Positions 32,643 through 43,057 of a DNA stretch of 64,000 bases are shown piece by piece; the first letter of the stretch is position 1, and each line of letters begins with the position of its first letter. Under the pieces are notes generated by a model. That model did no database searches. It worked only from the letters and a program-made list of their open reading frames with translations, and was not told where the DNA came from. The translations under genes were made by a program, and so were the position numbers. Origin of the DNA: Prionace glauca (lineage: Eukaryota; Chordata; Chondrichthyes; Carcharhiniformes; Carcharhinidae); NCBI GenBank assembly GCA_037974335.1, contig CM075729.1, positions 111,148,437-111,212,436 on the forward strand, written 5' to 3'.

Positions 32643-35199
32643 ACTACAGATCACGAACCCACTCAGGGCAACCTATAACACAGACTACGCTGAGAGACTT
32701 TGCCGTCGCACCTCTCTCACACTTCTCAACCACCTCATACACCAGCTTTACAGCAAACGCCACACCCTGGAAACTAAAATGGAATACATTTTCTCAACTT
32801 GTGCTCAGGATGCAGACCAACTGCGAAACTCTGCCAAGCAAATGAGACAAAGAAACTACACCACCTACATGCACACCAAGAATAGGAAACTTGAGAAACT
32901 CGGCATCGCCGCCAGCAACAACCAAGCCTCCCCCGGCACCACAGTAGAAAACAGCACTACCACAGGGAGGTCTATTGTCAACTTGTCGGACTACACACTT
33001 CAACCAGATGAAATGGAAGTTCTCAGCCGAGGGCTCAATTTCTTCCCCACCACCAAAATGGACCCCATCAGTCTCGCAGCGGACACAGAGGAATTCATCA
33101 GGCGAATGAGGCTGCGGGAGTTTTTCCACAAACCCCAACAGGCCAGCAACGAACACAATGAGACAGTCGATGAACCGGAACAGCTGACAGAGAGATCCGC
33201 AGTGCAACAGCCTAAGAGGAAGGAATCCAATTGGACTCCTCCGGAAGGCCGCTGCCCTCGACTGGACTTGTACGCCCAAACCATCAGGAGGTGCGTTAAC
33301 ACCAGATTCATCAGCCGCACTCACAAGACAGCCCCAAACATCACCCAAGCACAACGCAACGCCATCCACGCTCTCAAGACAAACCGCAACATTGTCATCA
33401 AACCAGCAGACAAAGGAGGGGCCATCGTCATACTGAACAGAACGGATTACTGTAAAGAAGTGTACCGACAACTAAACAATGAGGAACACTACAGACAATT
33501 ACCCACAGATCCGACCAAAGAACACACTCGTCAACTCAACAATCTGATCAAGACCTTTGATCCGGACCTTCAGAGCACCCTCCGTGCTCTCATTCCACGT
33601 ACTCCCCGCATTGGAGATCTCTACTGCCTCCCAAAGATACACAAGGCAAACACACCTGGCCGTCCCATCGTATCGGGCAATGGAACTCTGTGTGAGAACC
33701 TCTCCGGCTACGTCGAGGGCATCCTGAAACCCATTGTACAAAGAACCCCCAGCTTTTGTCGCGACACTACGGACTTCCTACTGAAACTCAGCACACACGG
33801 AGCAGTTGAACCAGGGACACTCCTCGTCACAATGGATGTCTCAGCGCTCTACACCAACATCCCCCACAACGATGGCATTGCTGCGACTGCCTCAGTACTC
33901 AATGCTGACAACTGCCAGTTTCCAGATGCAATTTTACAACTCATCCGCTTTATCCTGGACCACAATCTCTTCACCTTCAACAACCAGTTTTTCATCCAGA
34001 CACACGGAACAGCCATGGGGACCAAATTTGCACCTCAATATGCCAACATCTTCATGCACAGGTTCGAACAAGACTTCTTCACTGCACAGAATCTTCAACC
34101 GATGCTATACACTAGATACATCGATGACATTTTCTTCCTTTGGCCTCATGGTGAACAATCACTGAAACAACTATATGATGATATCAACAAATTCCACCCC
34201 ACCATCAGACTCACCATGGACTATTCCCCAGAATCAGTTGCATTCTTGGACACACTTATCTCCATTAAGGACGGTCACCTCAGCACCTCACTGTACCGCA
34301 AACCCACAGACAATCTCACAATGCTCCACTTCTCCAGTTTCCACCCTAAACATGTTAAAGAAGCTATTCCCTATGGACAAGCCCTCCGTATACACAGGAT
34401 TTGCTCAGATGAGGAGGATCGTGACAGACACCTCCAGACCCTGAAAGATGCCCTCATAAGAACAGGATATGGTGCTCGACTCATAGATCGGCAGTTCCGA
34501 TGTGCCACAGCGAAAAACCGCACCGATCTCCTCAGAAGGCAAACACGGGACACAATGGACAGAGTACCCTTCGTCGTCCAGTACTTCCCCGGAGCGGAGA
34601 AGCTACGACATCTTCTCCGGAGTCTTCAACATATCATTGATGAAGACAAACATCTCGCCAGGGCTATCCCCACACCCCCACTTCTTGCTTTCAGACAACC
34701 ACACAACCTCAAACAGACCATTGTTCGCAGCAAACTACCCAGCCTTCAGGAGAACAGTGACCACAATACCACACAACCCTGCCACAGCAACCTCTGCAAG
34801 ACATGCCGGATCATCGACATGGATACCATCATCACACGTGAGAATACCATCCACCAGGTACATGGTAAATACTCTTGCAACTCGGCCAACATTGTCTACC
34901 TGATACGTTGCAAGAAAGGATGTCCCGAAGCATGGTACATTGGGGAGACCATGCAGACGCTACGACAACGGATGAATGAACATCGCTCGACAGTCACCAG
35001 GCAAGACTGTTCCCTTCCTGTTGGCGAACACTTCAGCGGTCACGGGCATTCAGCCTCTGACCTTCGGGTAAGCATTCTCCAAGGCGGCCTTCATGACACA
35101 CGACAGCGCAGAGTCGCTGAACAGAGACTGATAGCCAAGTTCCGCACACATGAGGACGGTCTCAACAGGGATCTTGGGTTCATGTCGCACTATCTGTAA
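32641..35199 (+). CDS. PLE reverse transcriptase/GIY-YIG endonuclease, N-terminally truncated copy
   Basis: Frame open from the junction to the stop at 35199, about 852 codons of true PLE sequence. It also stays open upstream into the inverted neighbour (to 32491), which gives a spurious N-terminus. It has the same motifs as the minus copy: VTMDVSALYTNIPHNDG, GTAMGTKFAPQYAN, YIDD, WYIGET. Differences from the partner include SPGTTVENSTTTG for SPGSTIENSTTAG, Phe for Cys in LNFFPTTK, Met for Ile before YTRYIDD, and Arg for Gln in TLRQRMNEH. It lacks its own start region, so production of a normal protein is unlikely. Confidence 0.9.
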   Translation, partial: GLQITNPLRATYNTDYAERLCRRTSLTLLNHLIHQLYSKRHTLETKMEYIFSTCAQDADQLRNSAKQMRQRNYTTYMHTKNRKLEKLGIAASNNQASPGTTVENSTTTGRSIVNLSDYTLQPDEMEVLSRGLNFFPTTKMDPISLAADTEEFIRRMRLREFFHKPQQASNEHNETVDEPEQLTERSAVQQPKRKESNWTPPEGRCPRLDLYAQTIRRCVNTRFISRTHKTAPNITQAQRNAIHALKTNRNIVIKPADKGGAIVILNRTDYCKEVYRQLNNEEHYRQLPTDPTKEHTRQLNNLIKTFDPDLQSTLRALIPRTPRIGDLYCLPKIHKANTPGRPIVSGNGTLCENLSGYVEGILKPIVQRTPSFCRDTTDFLLKLSTHGAVEPGTLLVTMDVSALYTNIPHNDGIAATASVLNADNCQFPDAILQLIRFILDHNLFTFNNQFFIQTHGTAMGTKFAPQYANIFMHRFEQDFFTAQNLQPMLYTRYIDDIFFLWPHGEQSLKQLYDDINKFHPTIRLTMDYSPESVAFLDTLISIKDGHLSTSLYRKPTDNLTMLHFSSFHPKHVKEAIPYGQALRIHRICSDEEDRDRHLQTLKDALIRTGYGARLIDRQFRCATAKNRTDLLRRQTRDTMDRVPFVVQYFPGAEKLRHLLRSLQHIIDEDKHLARAIPTPPLLAFRQPHNLKQTIVRSKLPSLQENSDHNTTQPCHSNLCKTCRIIDMDTIITRENTIHQVHGKYSCNSANIVYLIRCKKGCPEAWYIGETMQTLRQRMNEHRSTVTRQDCSLPVGEHFSGHGHSASDLRVSILQGGLHDTRQRRVAEQRLIAKFRTHEDGLNRDLGFMSHYL

Positions 35200-35539
35200 C
35201 CCCCGTGACTTGCCTGGGTTTGCAAAACCTCACTTACTGTACTGTCTGGAGACAATACACATCTCTTTAAACTGTGATCAGTGCTCCTTCCACTCACATT
35301 ATCAGCCACTTTAAGACTTGAACAGCAGGTTAGGTGTAAGGATTCGCATTCTAATCAGCAACTGTCTGTGCTTTGTATGCTCTGTCTGTCTGAGGCCAGA
35401 ACTCTCTATTCACCTGACGAAGAGGCTGCCCCCTCGAAAGCTTGTGAGAATATTATCAAATAAATCGGTTGGACTAAAACCTGGTGTTGTCAGACTTTTT
35501 ACTGTGTTTACGCCAGTCCAAAGCCGGCATACCCACATC
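32641..35539 (+). mobile_element. Penelope-like element, plus-strand copy of a head-to-head pair
   Basis: Starts at codon ~42 of the PLE frame (GLQITNPLRATY), so the 5' end and first ~41 codons are missing. It continues through RT and GIY-YIG to a complete 3' tail ending CGGCATACCCACATCA at 35539. A weak, imperfect target duplication (CACTGATAT/CACTGCAAT) is possible at the outer ends. Confidence 0.92.
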
Positions 35540-35773
35540 AGCACTGCAATACAGCAGGATACAGTGGGGAATGTTTCATATCAAATCCATGGACACACAA
35601 TTATTTCCCTCTGATAGTGGTGCCATGATATATAACACATTGAATAATATTGATTTCCCTCTCTCTGTATCCCGGGCCTCAGGCTGTCCTGGGCTGACAG
35701 CTCAGCACTGACCCTCCCTCCTGTGATCCTGCTCTGAGGCTGGGTCCTCTCTAACAGTGAGAAACAGTCTTAC

Positions 35774-38700
35774 CGTAAATCACCACCAGTGTCTCCTTCA
35801 TCCCGCTGTGTTCCACCCGACAGGAATACTCGGCCCGGTCCTCTGGATCAAACTCGATCCATTTCCGGATCTGGTAGGTGCTGTCGTGATTGGGTAAGAT
35901 GCCAGTGGACAGAGTCTCACGAATCACCACTCCGTCTCTCCACAGATTCACCTCGATGGCCTGAGGGTAAAACCCGGTGACGGCACAGGACAGCCGGTTA
36001 GAATCACCCAGACGGGTAAAGGACACGACGGGGGCAACTGAGAGAGAAAGAAAGAGGAGTCAGTACAGGAACCTCGAGATAGAGAGTCCCGGCATCACCC
36101 CCTTCACTGACTCTCACTCCCCCCTCACTCACCAACACTCACTCCCCCCTCACTCACCGACTCTCACTCCCCCCCTCACTCACCGACTCTCACTCCCCCC
36201 TCACTCACCGACACTCACTCCCCCCTCACTCACCGACTCTCACTCCCCCCCTCACTCACCGACTCTCACTCCCCCCTCACTCACCGACTCTCACTCCCCC
36301 CTCACTCACCGACTCTCACTCCCCCCTCACTCACCGACTCTCACTCCCCCCTCACTCACCGACTCTCACTCCCCCTCACTCACCGACTCTCACTCCCCCC
36401 TCACTCACCGACTCTCACTCCCCCCTCACTCACCGACTCTCACTCCCCCCTCACTCACCGACTCTCACTCCCCCCTCACTCACCGACTCTCACTCCCCCC
36501 TCACTCACCGACTCTCACTCCCCCCTCACTCACCGACTCTCACTCCCCCCTCACTCACCGACTCTCACTCCCCCCTCACTCACCGACTCTCACTCCCCCC
36601 TCACTCACCGACTCTCACTCCCCCCTCACTCACCGACTCTCACTCCCCCCTCACTCACCGACTCTCACTCCCCCATCACTCACCGACTCTCACTCCCCCC
36701 TCACTCACCGACTCTCACTCCCCCCTCACCCACCGACTCTCACTCCCCCCTCACTCACCGACTCTCACTCCCCTCTCACTCACCGACTCTCACTCCCCCC
36801 TCACCCACCGACTCTCACTCCCCCCTCACTCACCGACTCTCACTCCCCCCCTCACTCACCGACTCTCACTCCCCCCTCACTCACCGACTCTCACTCCCCC
36901 CTCACTCACCGACTCTCACTCCCCCCTCACTCACCGACTCTCACTCCGCCCTCACTCACCGACTCACTCCCCCCTCACTCACCGACTCTCACTCCCCCCT
37001 TCACTCATCGACTCTCACTCCCCCCTCACTCACCAACTCTGATACCCTCTACCCCGCCCCCTCCACACGCCACACCCCCGGTGCCCCCCACCCACCCCCC
37101 CTCACCCCCTCCGTCCCCCTCACCCCGTCTGTCCCCCTCCTAACACCCCCCCTCCGTTCCCTCCCAAACAAGCCCCCCCTCCATCCCCCCCCAAACAACG
37201 CCCTCGTCCCCCTCCCAAACAACCCCCCCTCCACCCCCCAAACAACCCCCGCGTCCCCCTCCCAAACAACCACCCCTTCCCTCCCCCCCCAAACAACCCC
37301 CGCCCGTCTCCCCGCCAAACAACCCCCCCTCCGCCCCCAACCCAAACAACACCCCCTCCGCCCCCACCCCAAACAACCCCCCCCTCCGTCCCACCCCAAG
37401 CAACGCCCCCCGGCCCCCCCAAACAACTACCCCCCCGGCCCCTCCAAACAACTCCCCCCTCCGTCCCCCCCACAAACAACTCCCCCCTCCGTCCCCCCCA
37501 CAAACAACTCCCCCCTCCGTCCCCCCCACAAACAACTCCCCCCTCCGTCCCCCCCCCAAACAACCCCCCACAAACAACATCCCCCTCTGTCCCCCCCACA
37601 AAACAACCCCCCCTCCGTCCCCCCACAAACAACCCCCCGTCCCCCCACAAACAACCCACTCTCCGTAACCCCTCCTCCATCCCCCCCCAAACAACCCCCC
37701 CTCCGTCCCCCCACAAACAACCCCCCCGTCCCCCCACAAACAACCCCCTCTCCGTACCCCCTCCTCCATCCCCCCCCAAACAACCCCCCCTCCGTCCTCC
37801 CACAAACAACCCCCCCGTCCCCCCACAAACAACCCACTCTCCGTACCCCCTCCTCCATCCCCCCCCAAACAACCCCCCCTCCGTCCCCCCACAAACAACC
37901 CCCCCGTCCCCCCACAAACAACCCCCTCTCCGTACCCCCTCCTCCATCCCCCCCCAAACAACCCCCCCTCCGTCCTCCCACAAACCCCCCCCTCCGTCCC
38001 CCCACAAACAACACTCCCGTCCCCCCACAAACAACCCCCCATCCCCCCACAAACAACCCCCCCGTCCCCCCACAAAAAAACCCCCCCTCCATACCCCCCC
38101 CGTCCCCCCCAAACAACCCCCCCCTCCGTCCCCCCCAAACAACGACCCCCTCCGTCCCCCCACAAACAACCCCCCCTCCTTCCCCCCCCAAACAACCCCC
38201 CGTCCCCCCACAAACAACCCCTTCGTCCCCCCACAAACAACCCCCCCTCCGTCCCTCCCCAAACAACCCCCCCCCGTCCCCCCACAAACAACCCCCCCCT
38301 CCGACCCCCTCCAAACAAACCCCCCTTCCAAACCCCCACCCCATCCAACTCACCGACTCTCACTCCCCACTTCACTCATCGACTCTCACTCCCCCCTCAC
38401 TCACCGACTCTCACTCTCCCCTCACTCACTGACTCTCACTCCCCCCTCACTCACCGACTCTCACTCCCCCCTCACTCACCGACTCTCACTCCCACCTCAC
38501 TCACCGACTCTCACTCCCCCCTCACTCACCGACTCTCACTCCCCCCTCACTCACCGACTCTCACTCCCCCCTCACTCACCGACTCTCACTCCCCCCTCAC
38601 TCACCGACTCTCACTCCCCCCTCACTCACCGACTCTCACTCCCCCCTCACTCACCGACTCTCACTCCCCCCTCACTCACCGACTCTCACTCCCCCCTCAC

Positions 38701-40074
38701 TCACCGACTCTCACTCCCCCCTCACTCACCGACTCTCACTCACCCCTAACTCACCGACTCTCACTCCCCCCTCACTCACCGACTCTCACTCCCCCCTCAC
38801 TCTCCGACTCTCAGTCACCCCTCACTCACCGACTCTCACTCCCGCCTCACTCACCGACTCTCACTCACCCCTCACTCACCGACTCTCACTCACCCCTCAC
38901 TCACCGACTCTCACTCACCCCTCACTCACCGACTCTCACTCCCCCCTCACTCACCGACTCTCACTCCCCCCTCACTCACCGACTCTCACTCCCCCCTCAC
39001 TCACCGACTCTCACTCCCCCCTCACCCACCGACTCTCACTCCCCCCCTCACTCACCGACTCTCACTCCCCCCCTCACTCACCGACTCTCACTCCCCCCTC
39101 ACTCACCGACTCTCACTCACCCCTCACTCAACGACTCTCACTCCCCCCCTCACTCACCGACTCTCACTCTCCCCTCACTCACCGGCTCTCAATTCTCTCT
39201 GTCCGTACTCCAGGTATTTTCTCAGCCACTCGATACACTCCACCTCCAGGTAATGTTTCCATCGCTGAATGATGTCAGTGTCCCGGTCCCACCTGTTTTT
39301 GGTGATCTCCCCCCAGGGCACCGGGGTCACCCACACCATGCGATCCTTGTCGAAGCTGAGAAAATCATGTCCGTCCCACCCATACTGGTTGAATCCACTC
39401 GTGGTCTCATCATCTCTCAGGTCACAGCCAGTCATCAGCTGGTAAACATGGATCCCTGTGGATCAGAAACACAAACAGCCAATCAGTAACAGTCCCAATC
39501 ATCCAATTTGCACAGCCAATCAGAACTAACCTCACTGCGTGATCACATCCCACCAGCCAATCAACATCAACTACTCTGCCCCTCCTCCATTCACAGCCAA
39601 TCAGAGCCAGACACAATCCCTTCACACATTCACAGCCAATCACATTTCCTGTCACATCTCCAATCGCAGCCAATCAGCCTCTGGCTCCCGGTTCCTGATC
39701 CACTCTGGGTTTCTCCTCATTCCCACCTGGATCCCCGGGTGCTGGGAGAGTGAGCACTTACCTCCTGGCTGGTTGGTCTGGGACATGAGGAGCGGAATAT
39801 AAACTTTAAAATGCATCTCCTGCTCCTGTGCGAGGAACTTCTTCCTCTCCCAGGCTGTCGGATCCTCGCTCTCCACCATCCACTGCTCCCGGGGGATCAG
39901 CTCCCTCCGATCACTGTCGTACATAACAAACTGGACACCGTCCACATAACCGACACCCACAAACTCCGGGAGACCCGGGATCGGAGTCATTCCCGTGAGG
40001 AAATACCGGAGAGAGTGAGAGCCTGAAATAGAGAGAGAGAGAATTCAGGATATACACCCTAAAAACACCAACAC

Positions 40075-40105
<31 letters not shown>

Positions 40106-40576
40106 GATCAGGGCATGAACCCCAAAACACTGATTCCAAACTGAAAGCAAAACCTTCACCCAGCCTGGCATTGCCCCTCTCACACCCCATCACTCACTGA
40201 CCCAGGGTTAATACCCCAGTACCGAGCCTGTCATTGCCCCTCTCACACCCCATCACTCACTGACCCAGCGTTAATACCCCAGTACCCAGCCTGGCATTGC
40301 CCCTCTCACACCCCATCACTCACTGACCCAGGGTTAATGCCCCAGTACCCAGCCTGGCATTGCCCCTCTCACACCCCATCACTCACTGACCCAGGGTTAA
40401 TGCCCCAGTACCCAGCCTGGCATTGCCCCTCTCACACCCCATCACTCACTGACCCAGGGTTAATGCCCCAGTACCCAGCCTGTCATTGCCCCTCTCTCAC
40501 CCCATCACTCACCTGCAGACACCTCTCCACACAGAAGGACCAACTCTATCAATCCAATCATTGCTGCTTCCCTCAT
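35774..40576 (-). CDS. MHC class I heavy chain, gene 2 (leader to alpha3)
   Basis: Second class I copy. Exons: leader 40576-40513 (same signal peptide as gene 1), alpha1 40022-39762, alpha2 39455-39183, alpha3 36037-35774, all phase 1 with AG/GT borders. The membrane anchor follows at 24802-24698. Against gene 1, alpha3 and the strands of alpha1 are nearly identical, while differences cluster in the last 31 residues of alpha1 (MHFKVYIPLLMSQTNQPG against MRFKRRIPLLMSRSSQTG) and at floor and helix sites of alpha2 (HVYQL for HFLQL, DIIQRWKH for DSNQRWKD). Residue 84 is Gln here, Arg in gene 1. Residue 59 is Ala in both. Y7, T143, W147, Y159 and Y171 are kept. No lesion is seen in the exons. This is the only copy whose leader, alpha domains and anchor all lie in the window, although intron 4 is swollen to about 11 kb. 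Expression is not shown. Confidence 0.9.
36105..37040. repeat. 25-bp splice-donor minisatellite, gene 2 intron 3, alpha3-side block
   Basis: About 37 copies of the same unit as at 1615-5157, more homogeneous than in gene 1. The block ends where the C-rich array begins. Confidence 0.95.
37045..38345. repeat. C-rich array inside intron 3 of gene 2
   Basis: Irregular tandem copies of about 20-25 bp based on CCCCCCACAAACAACCCCCC with CTCCGTCC spacers, and longer ~150-bp higher-order copies between 37640 and 37980. It splits the 25-bp minisatellite. On the gene strand the transcript would carry dense runs of G3-G7. It is absent from genes 1 and 3. Confidence 0.95.
38346..39183. repeat. 25-bp splice-donor minisatellite, gene 2 intron 3, alpha2-side block
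   Basis: About 33 copies. The last unit contains the authentic donor of the alpha2 exon (39183, CCGGTGAGTG), here with GCCG instead of GTCG at the exon end. Confidence 0.95.
39477..39677 (-). promoter_or_regulatory. NF-Y/CCAAT box cluster in intron 2 of MHC gene 2
   Basis: AGCCAATCAG or a one-base variant at 39477, 39514, 39555, 39595, 39634 and 39668, all in the same orientation, in register with the gene 1 cluster (5451-5655). A role as intronic enhancer is inference. Confidence 0.5.
40155..40512. repeat. ~63-bp tandem repeat in intron 1 of MHC gene 2
   Basis: Same unit as 6125-6480 with small variants (GTTAATGCCCC in several copies). A (CA)n microsatellite lies at 40078-40104. Confidence 0.9.
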
Positions 40577-40707
40577 GTTGGGGAAACATTTGGAGGAAAC
40601 TCTTTTTCGAAGAAAGACCATTTTCTCAACTCACTCCTTCCGTGTTTCCCTGTTCACACTGAGCCTCAATTTGACTGGTTCAGTCCTATTTTGTGTCCAA
40701 TCAGTCC
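40577..40707 (-). promoter_or_regulatory. Promoter of MHC gene 2, with inverted CCAAT spacer and truncated upstream end
   Basis: Collinear with the gene 1 promoter from the ATG to about 40670, including the GAS-like TTCGAAGAA at 40606-40614. Bases 40671-40704 match 6639-6672 only as reverse complement (31 of 34). At about 40708 the sequence jumps into a SINE, so the X2-like box of gene 1 has no counterpart. Confidence 0.55.
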
Positions 40708-40790
40708 GTATTCCAAAGCCGGAATTGAACCCGTGTCCCTGGTTTGTGAGGAAGCAAGACTAACCACTGAGCCACATGACTTCACCAGAA
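40708..40790 (-). mobile_element. tRNA-derived SINE, head part only
   Basis: Right end carries the tRNA-like head (minus strand GTGGCTCAGTGGTTAGTC, then GGTTCAATTCCGGC). It corresponds to the right third of the SINE at 58510-58835. The rest was lost at the junction with the gene 2 promoter. Confidence 0.8.
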
Positions 40791-40829
40791 ATAAATCAGA
40801 AAAGCAAATGGAGCTGACATCTTTATAGC

Positions 40830-41390
40830 AAAGGGATTCGAGAACAGAACAAAAAATTTTAGACCGTTGCTGAAACTGCAATTCTGTGTAGAGTTATCCT
40901 GGGATTTGTACAGAGAAGGTTTAACTGGCTGATTCTTGGAATGATTGGGATTTGTTTTATGAGGAAAGGTTGTGCAGGTTGGGGAATTATTCATTGGAAT
41001 TTAGAAATGAATAGAGTGATCTCACTGAAACAAATTAGATTCTGATAAGGCTTCATTGGTAAGACACTGAAAGATTCTTTCTGTTGGTGAGCAATAAAAC
41101 ATGAGGGCAAAGGCTCAGGGTAAGAGGTGAACCAGTTACAGTGACGAGAAATTTCTTCACTCACCTTTGTGATTTACAACCACAGAAAATTAAGGATGAA
41201 TCCTTACTGAAGGTATTGAAGATAAATAGATCTGTGGTGGCTCTGGGAATGGGGGTTACAGAGAACAGGACTGAAAGTTGAGGTGAGGCATATCAGCAAT
41301 GATTGTGTTGGAACTCGGGACAGGTTCAAGGGGTTGAATGGACTATTTCCCTGTTATCTCTCACGTTCTCTGCTGACTTCTATTTCAGAT
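40830..41390 (+). mobile_element. CR1-type LINE 3' fragment
   Basis: Uninterrupted counterpart of 11325-11540 plus 12549-12900, and of 58880-59440. It contains TTATTCATTGGAATTTAGAA, AGAAATTTCTTCACT and the RLNG-type tail (GGTTGAATGGAC). Confidence 0.7.
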
Positions 41391-41489
41391 CTAACCCCAG
41401 CAATCCCACCTCATGCTCTATCACCCACAGAATTCATTGCACACAAAGGGACCAGCATTATCAGTACCTCTGTGATACGAACCCTTAGT

Positions 41490-42040
41490 CTGTGTCCTGT
41501 ACTGATAATGTCCCTCTCAGTGTGTGAGTTGTGTCCTGTACTGATACTGTCCATCTGTGTGTGAGCTGTGTCCTGTATTGATTCTGTCCCTTTCAGTGTG
41601 TGAGCTGTGTCCTGTACTGATACTGTCCCTCTCAGTGTGTGAGCTGTGTCCTGTACTGATACTGCCCCTTTCAGTGTGTGAGCTGTGTCCTGTACTGATA
41701 CTGTCCCTCTCAGTGTGTGAGCTGTGTCCTGTACTGATACTGTCCCTCTCAGTGTGTGAGCTGTGTCCTGTACTGATACTGTCTCTCTCAGTGTGTGAGC
41801 TGTGTCCTGTACTGATACTGTCCCTCTCAGTGTGTGAGCTGTGTCCTGTACTGATACTGTCCCTCTCAGTGTGTGAGCTGTGTCCTGTACTGATACTGTC
41901 CCTCTCAGTGTGTGAGCTGTGTCCTGTACTGATACTGTCCCTCTCAGTGTGTGAGCTGTGTCCTGTACTGATACTGTCTCTCTCAGTGTGTGAGCTGTGT
42001 CCTGTACTGATACTGTCCCTCTCACTCTGTGAGCTTGGTC
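41490..42040. repeat. 39-bp minisatellite, about 14 copies
   Basis: Same unit as 13013-13290. Most copies are identical, which suggests recent expansion in unit 2. Flanks (42050-42585) match the other units but hold no gene. Confidence 0.95.
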
Positions 42041-42587
42041 CTCTACTTATATTAAACCTTCTACCATTGAGCCAATCACGATAATAATAGGTCTCCAGTT
42101 GCTGAGCCTTGTTTGAGGAATTACTGTGTTTATTTCAGGGAGGAATTGATTTGAAAAAGTGAATAGTTGATAAGACAGAGTTAATTGAAGGATAAAATAG
42201 TGCACAAAGAAACAATATTTGGAGATTCGCTGCTTGGATTTGAGTAGGGAATTTGGAATGTTTGGGAGAAATCAGCAGGAAGAAACAAATAGTGAGTGAT
42301 CATGGAGATATGAGACCAAAGATTAGATTATTGAATCAGGATGAAGAAATGGATGTCACTGCTTTTCAGAAATGGTGTGTTAATGTCCAGTTGGTGGAAT
42401 ATCAGAAGCAGATTAGGAAAAAAATTAAAGAAACTCACAGTAAAGTTTAAATTACTGTGTGAATAACTGAGTTGTTTATGTTCGGAGATATCCTCATTTG
42501 TAATCAAACAATTTCTCATTTTAGTTATCAGTATCTCTCCCTCCTGTGCACAAACCTAAAGGATGGGAAGCAATCTGTGTGGATGTG

Positions 42588-42748
42588 GATGACATGGTGG
42601 CACAATGGTTAGCACTGCTGCCTCACAGAACCAGGGTCCTGGGTTCAATTCCAACCTTGGCTGACTGTCTGTGTGGAGTTGCATAAGATGGTCTTTCGGA
42701 CAGTTAGCATGGATGTGATGGGCTGAACGGCCTCCTTCTGCCCATCTG
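42588..42748 (+). mobile_element. tRNA-derived SINE with internal deletion
   Basis: Head ATGGTGGCACAATGGTTAGC and GGGTTCAATTCCAACC, then a jump to the tail GGCTGAACGGCCTCCTTCTG. It is shorter than the other copies. Bases 42750-43055 hold unit-related and unassigned sequence only. Confidence 0.75.
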
Positions 42749-43057
42749 GTTGAGTTGTTTTGAGACAGTCAATAAAGAGAGATGGGCGGAGGGAGGGGGG
42801 GCAGTTGTTGACGTTCTGTGAATTCCGTGTTGAAGTTGGAAAATTCTGGCTGAATGGAGGCAGTTTGATCCTGTTGTCTGGATTGTAACCGTGGGGACAC
42901 AGACCAGACAGACCCGCAGGAGGAGGGGGGAAAGGGCAGAGTCTAAATGTGCGGGGTGGTCATTGGGTGGGGTGGGGAGACAGGGCAGGGTTGGAAGGAT
43001 CGACAGAAAACAAAATGAGCAAAACCAGTCAGACCGCTAAACACCAACACAGTGAAA

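Noticed and set aside
37120-38375. Overlapping 300-411 codon Gly/Cys/Trp-rich frames on the minus strand
   Set aside because: Open in all three frames because the C-rich array lacks A/T for stops; no domain or splice context.
41557-42084. 175-codon frame (SLSVCELCPVLIL repeats) and the 204-codon antisense frame
   Set aside because: Product of a 39-bp tandem repeat whose length is a multiple of three. Also at 13007-13294 and 59347-59859.
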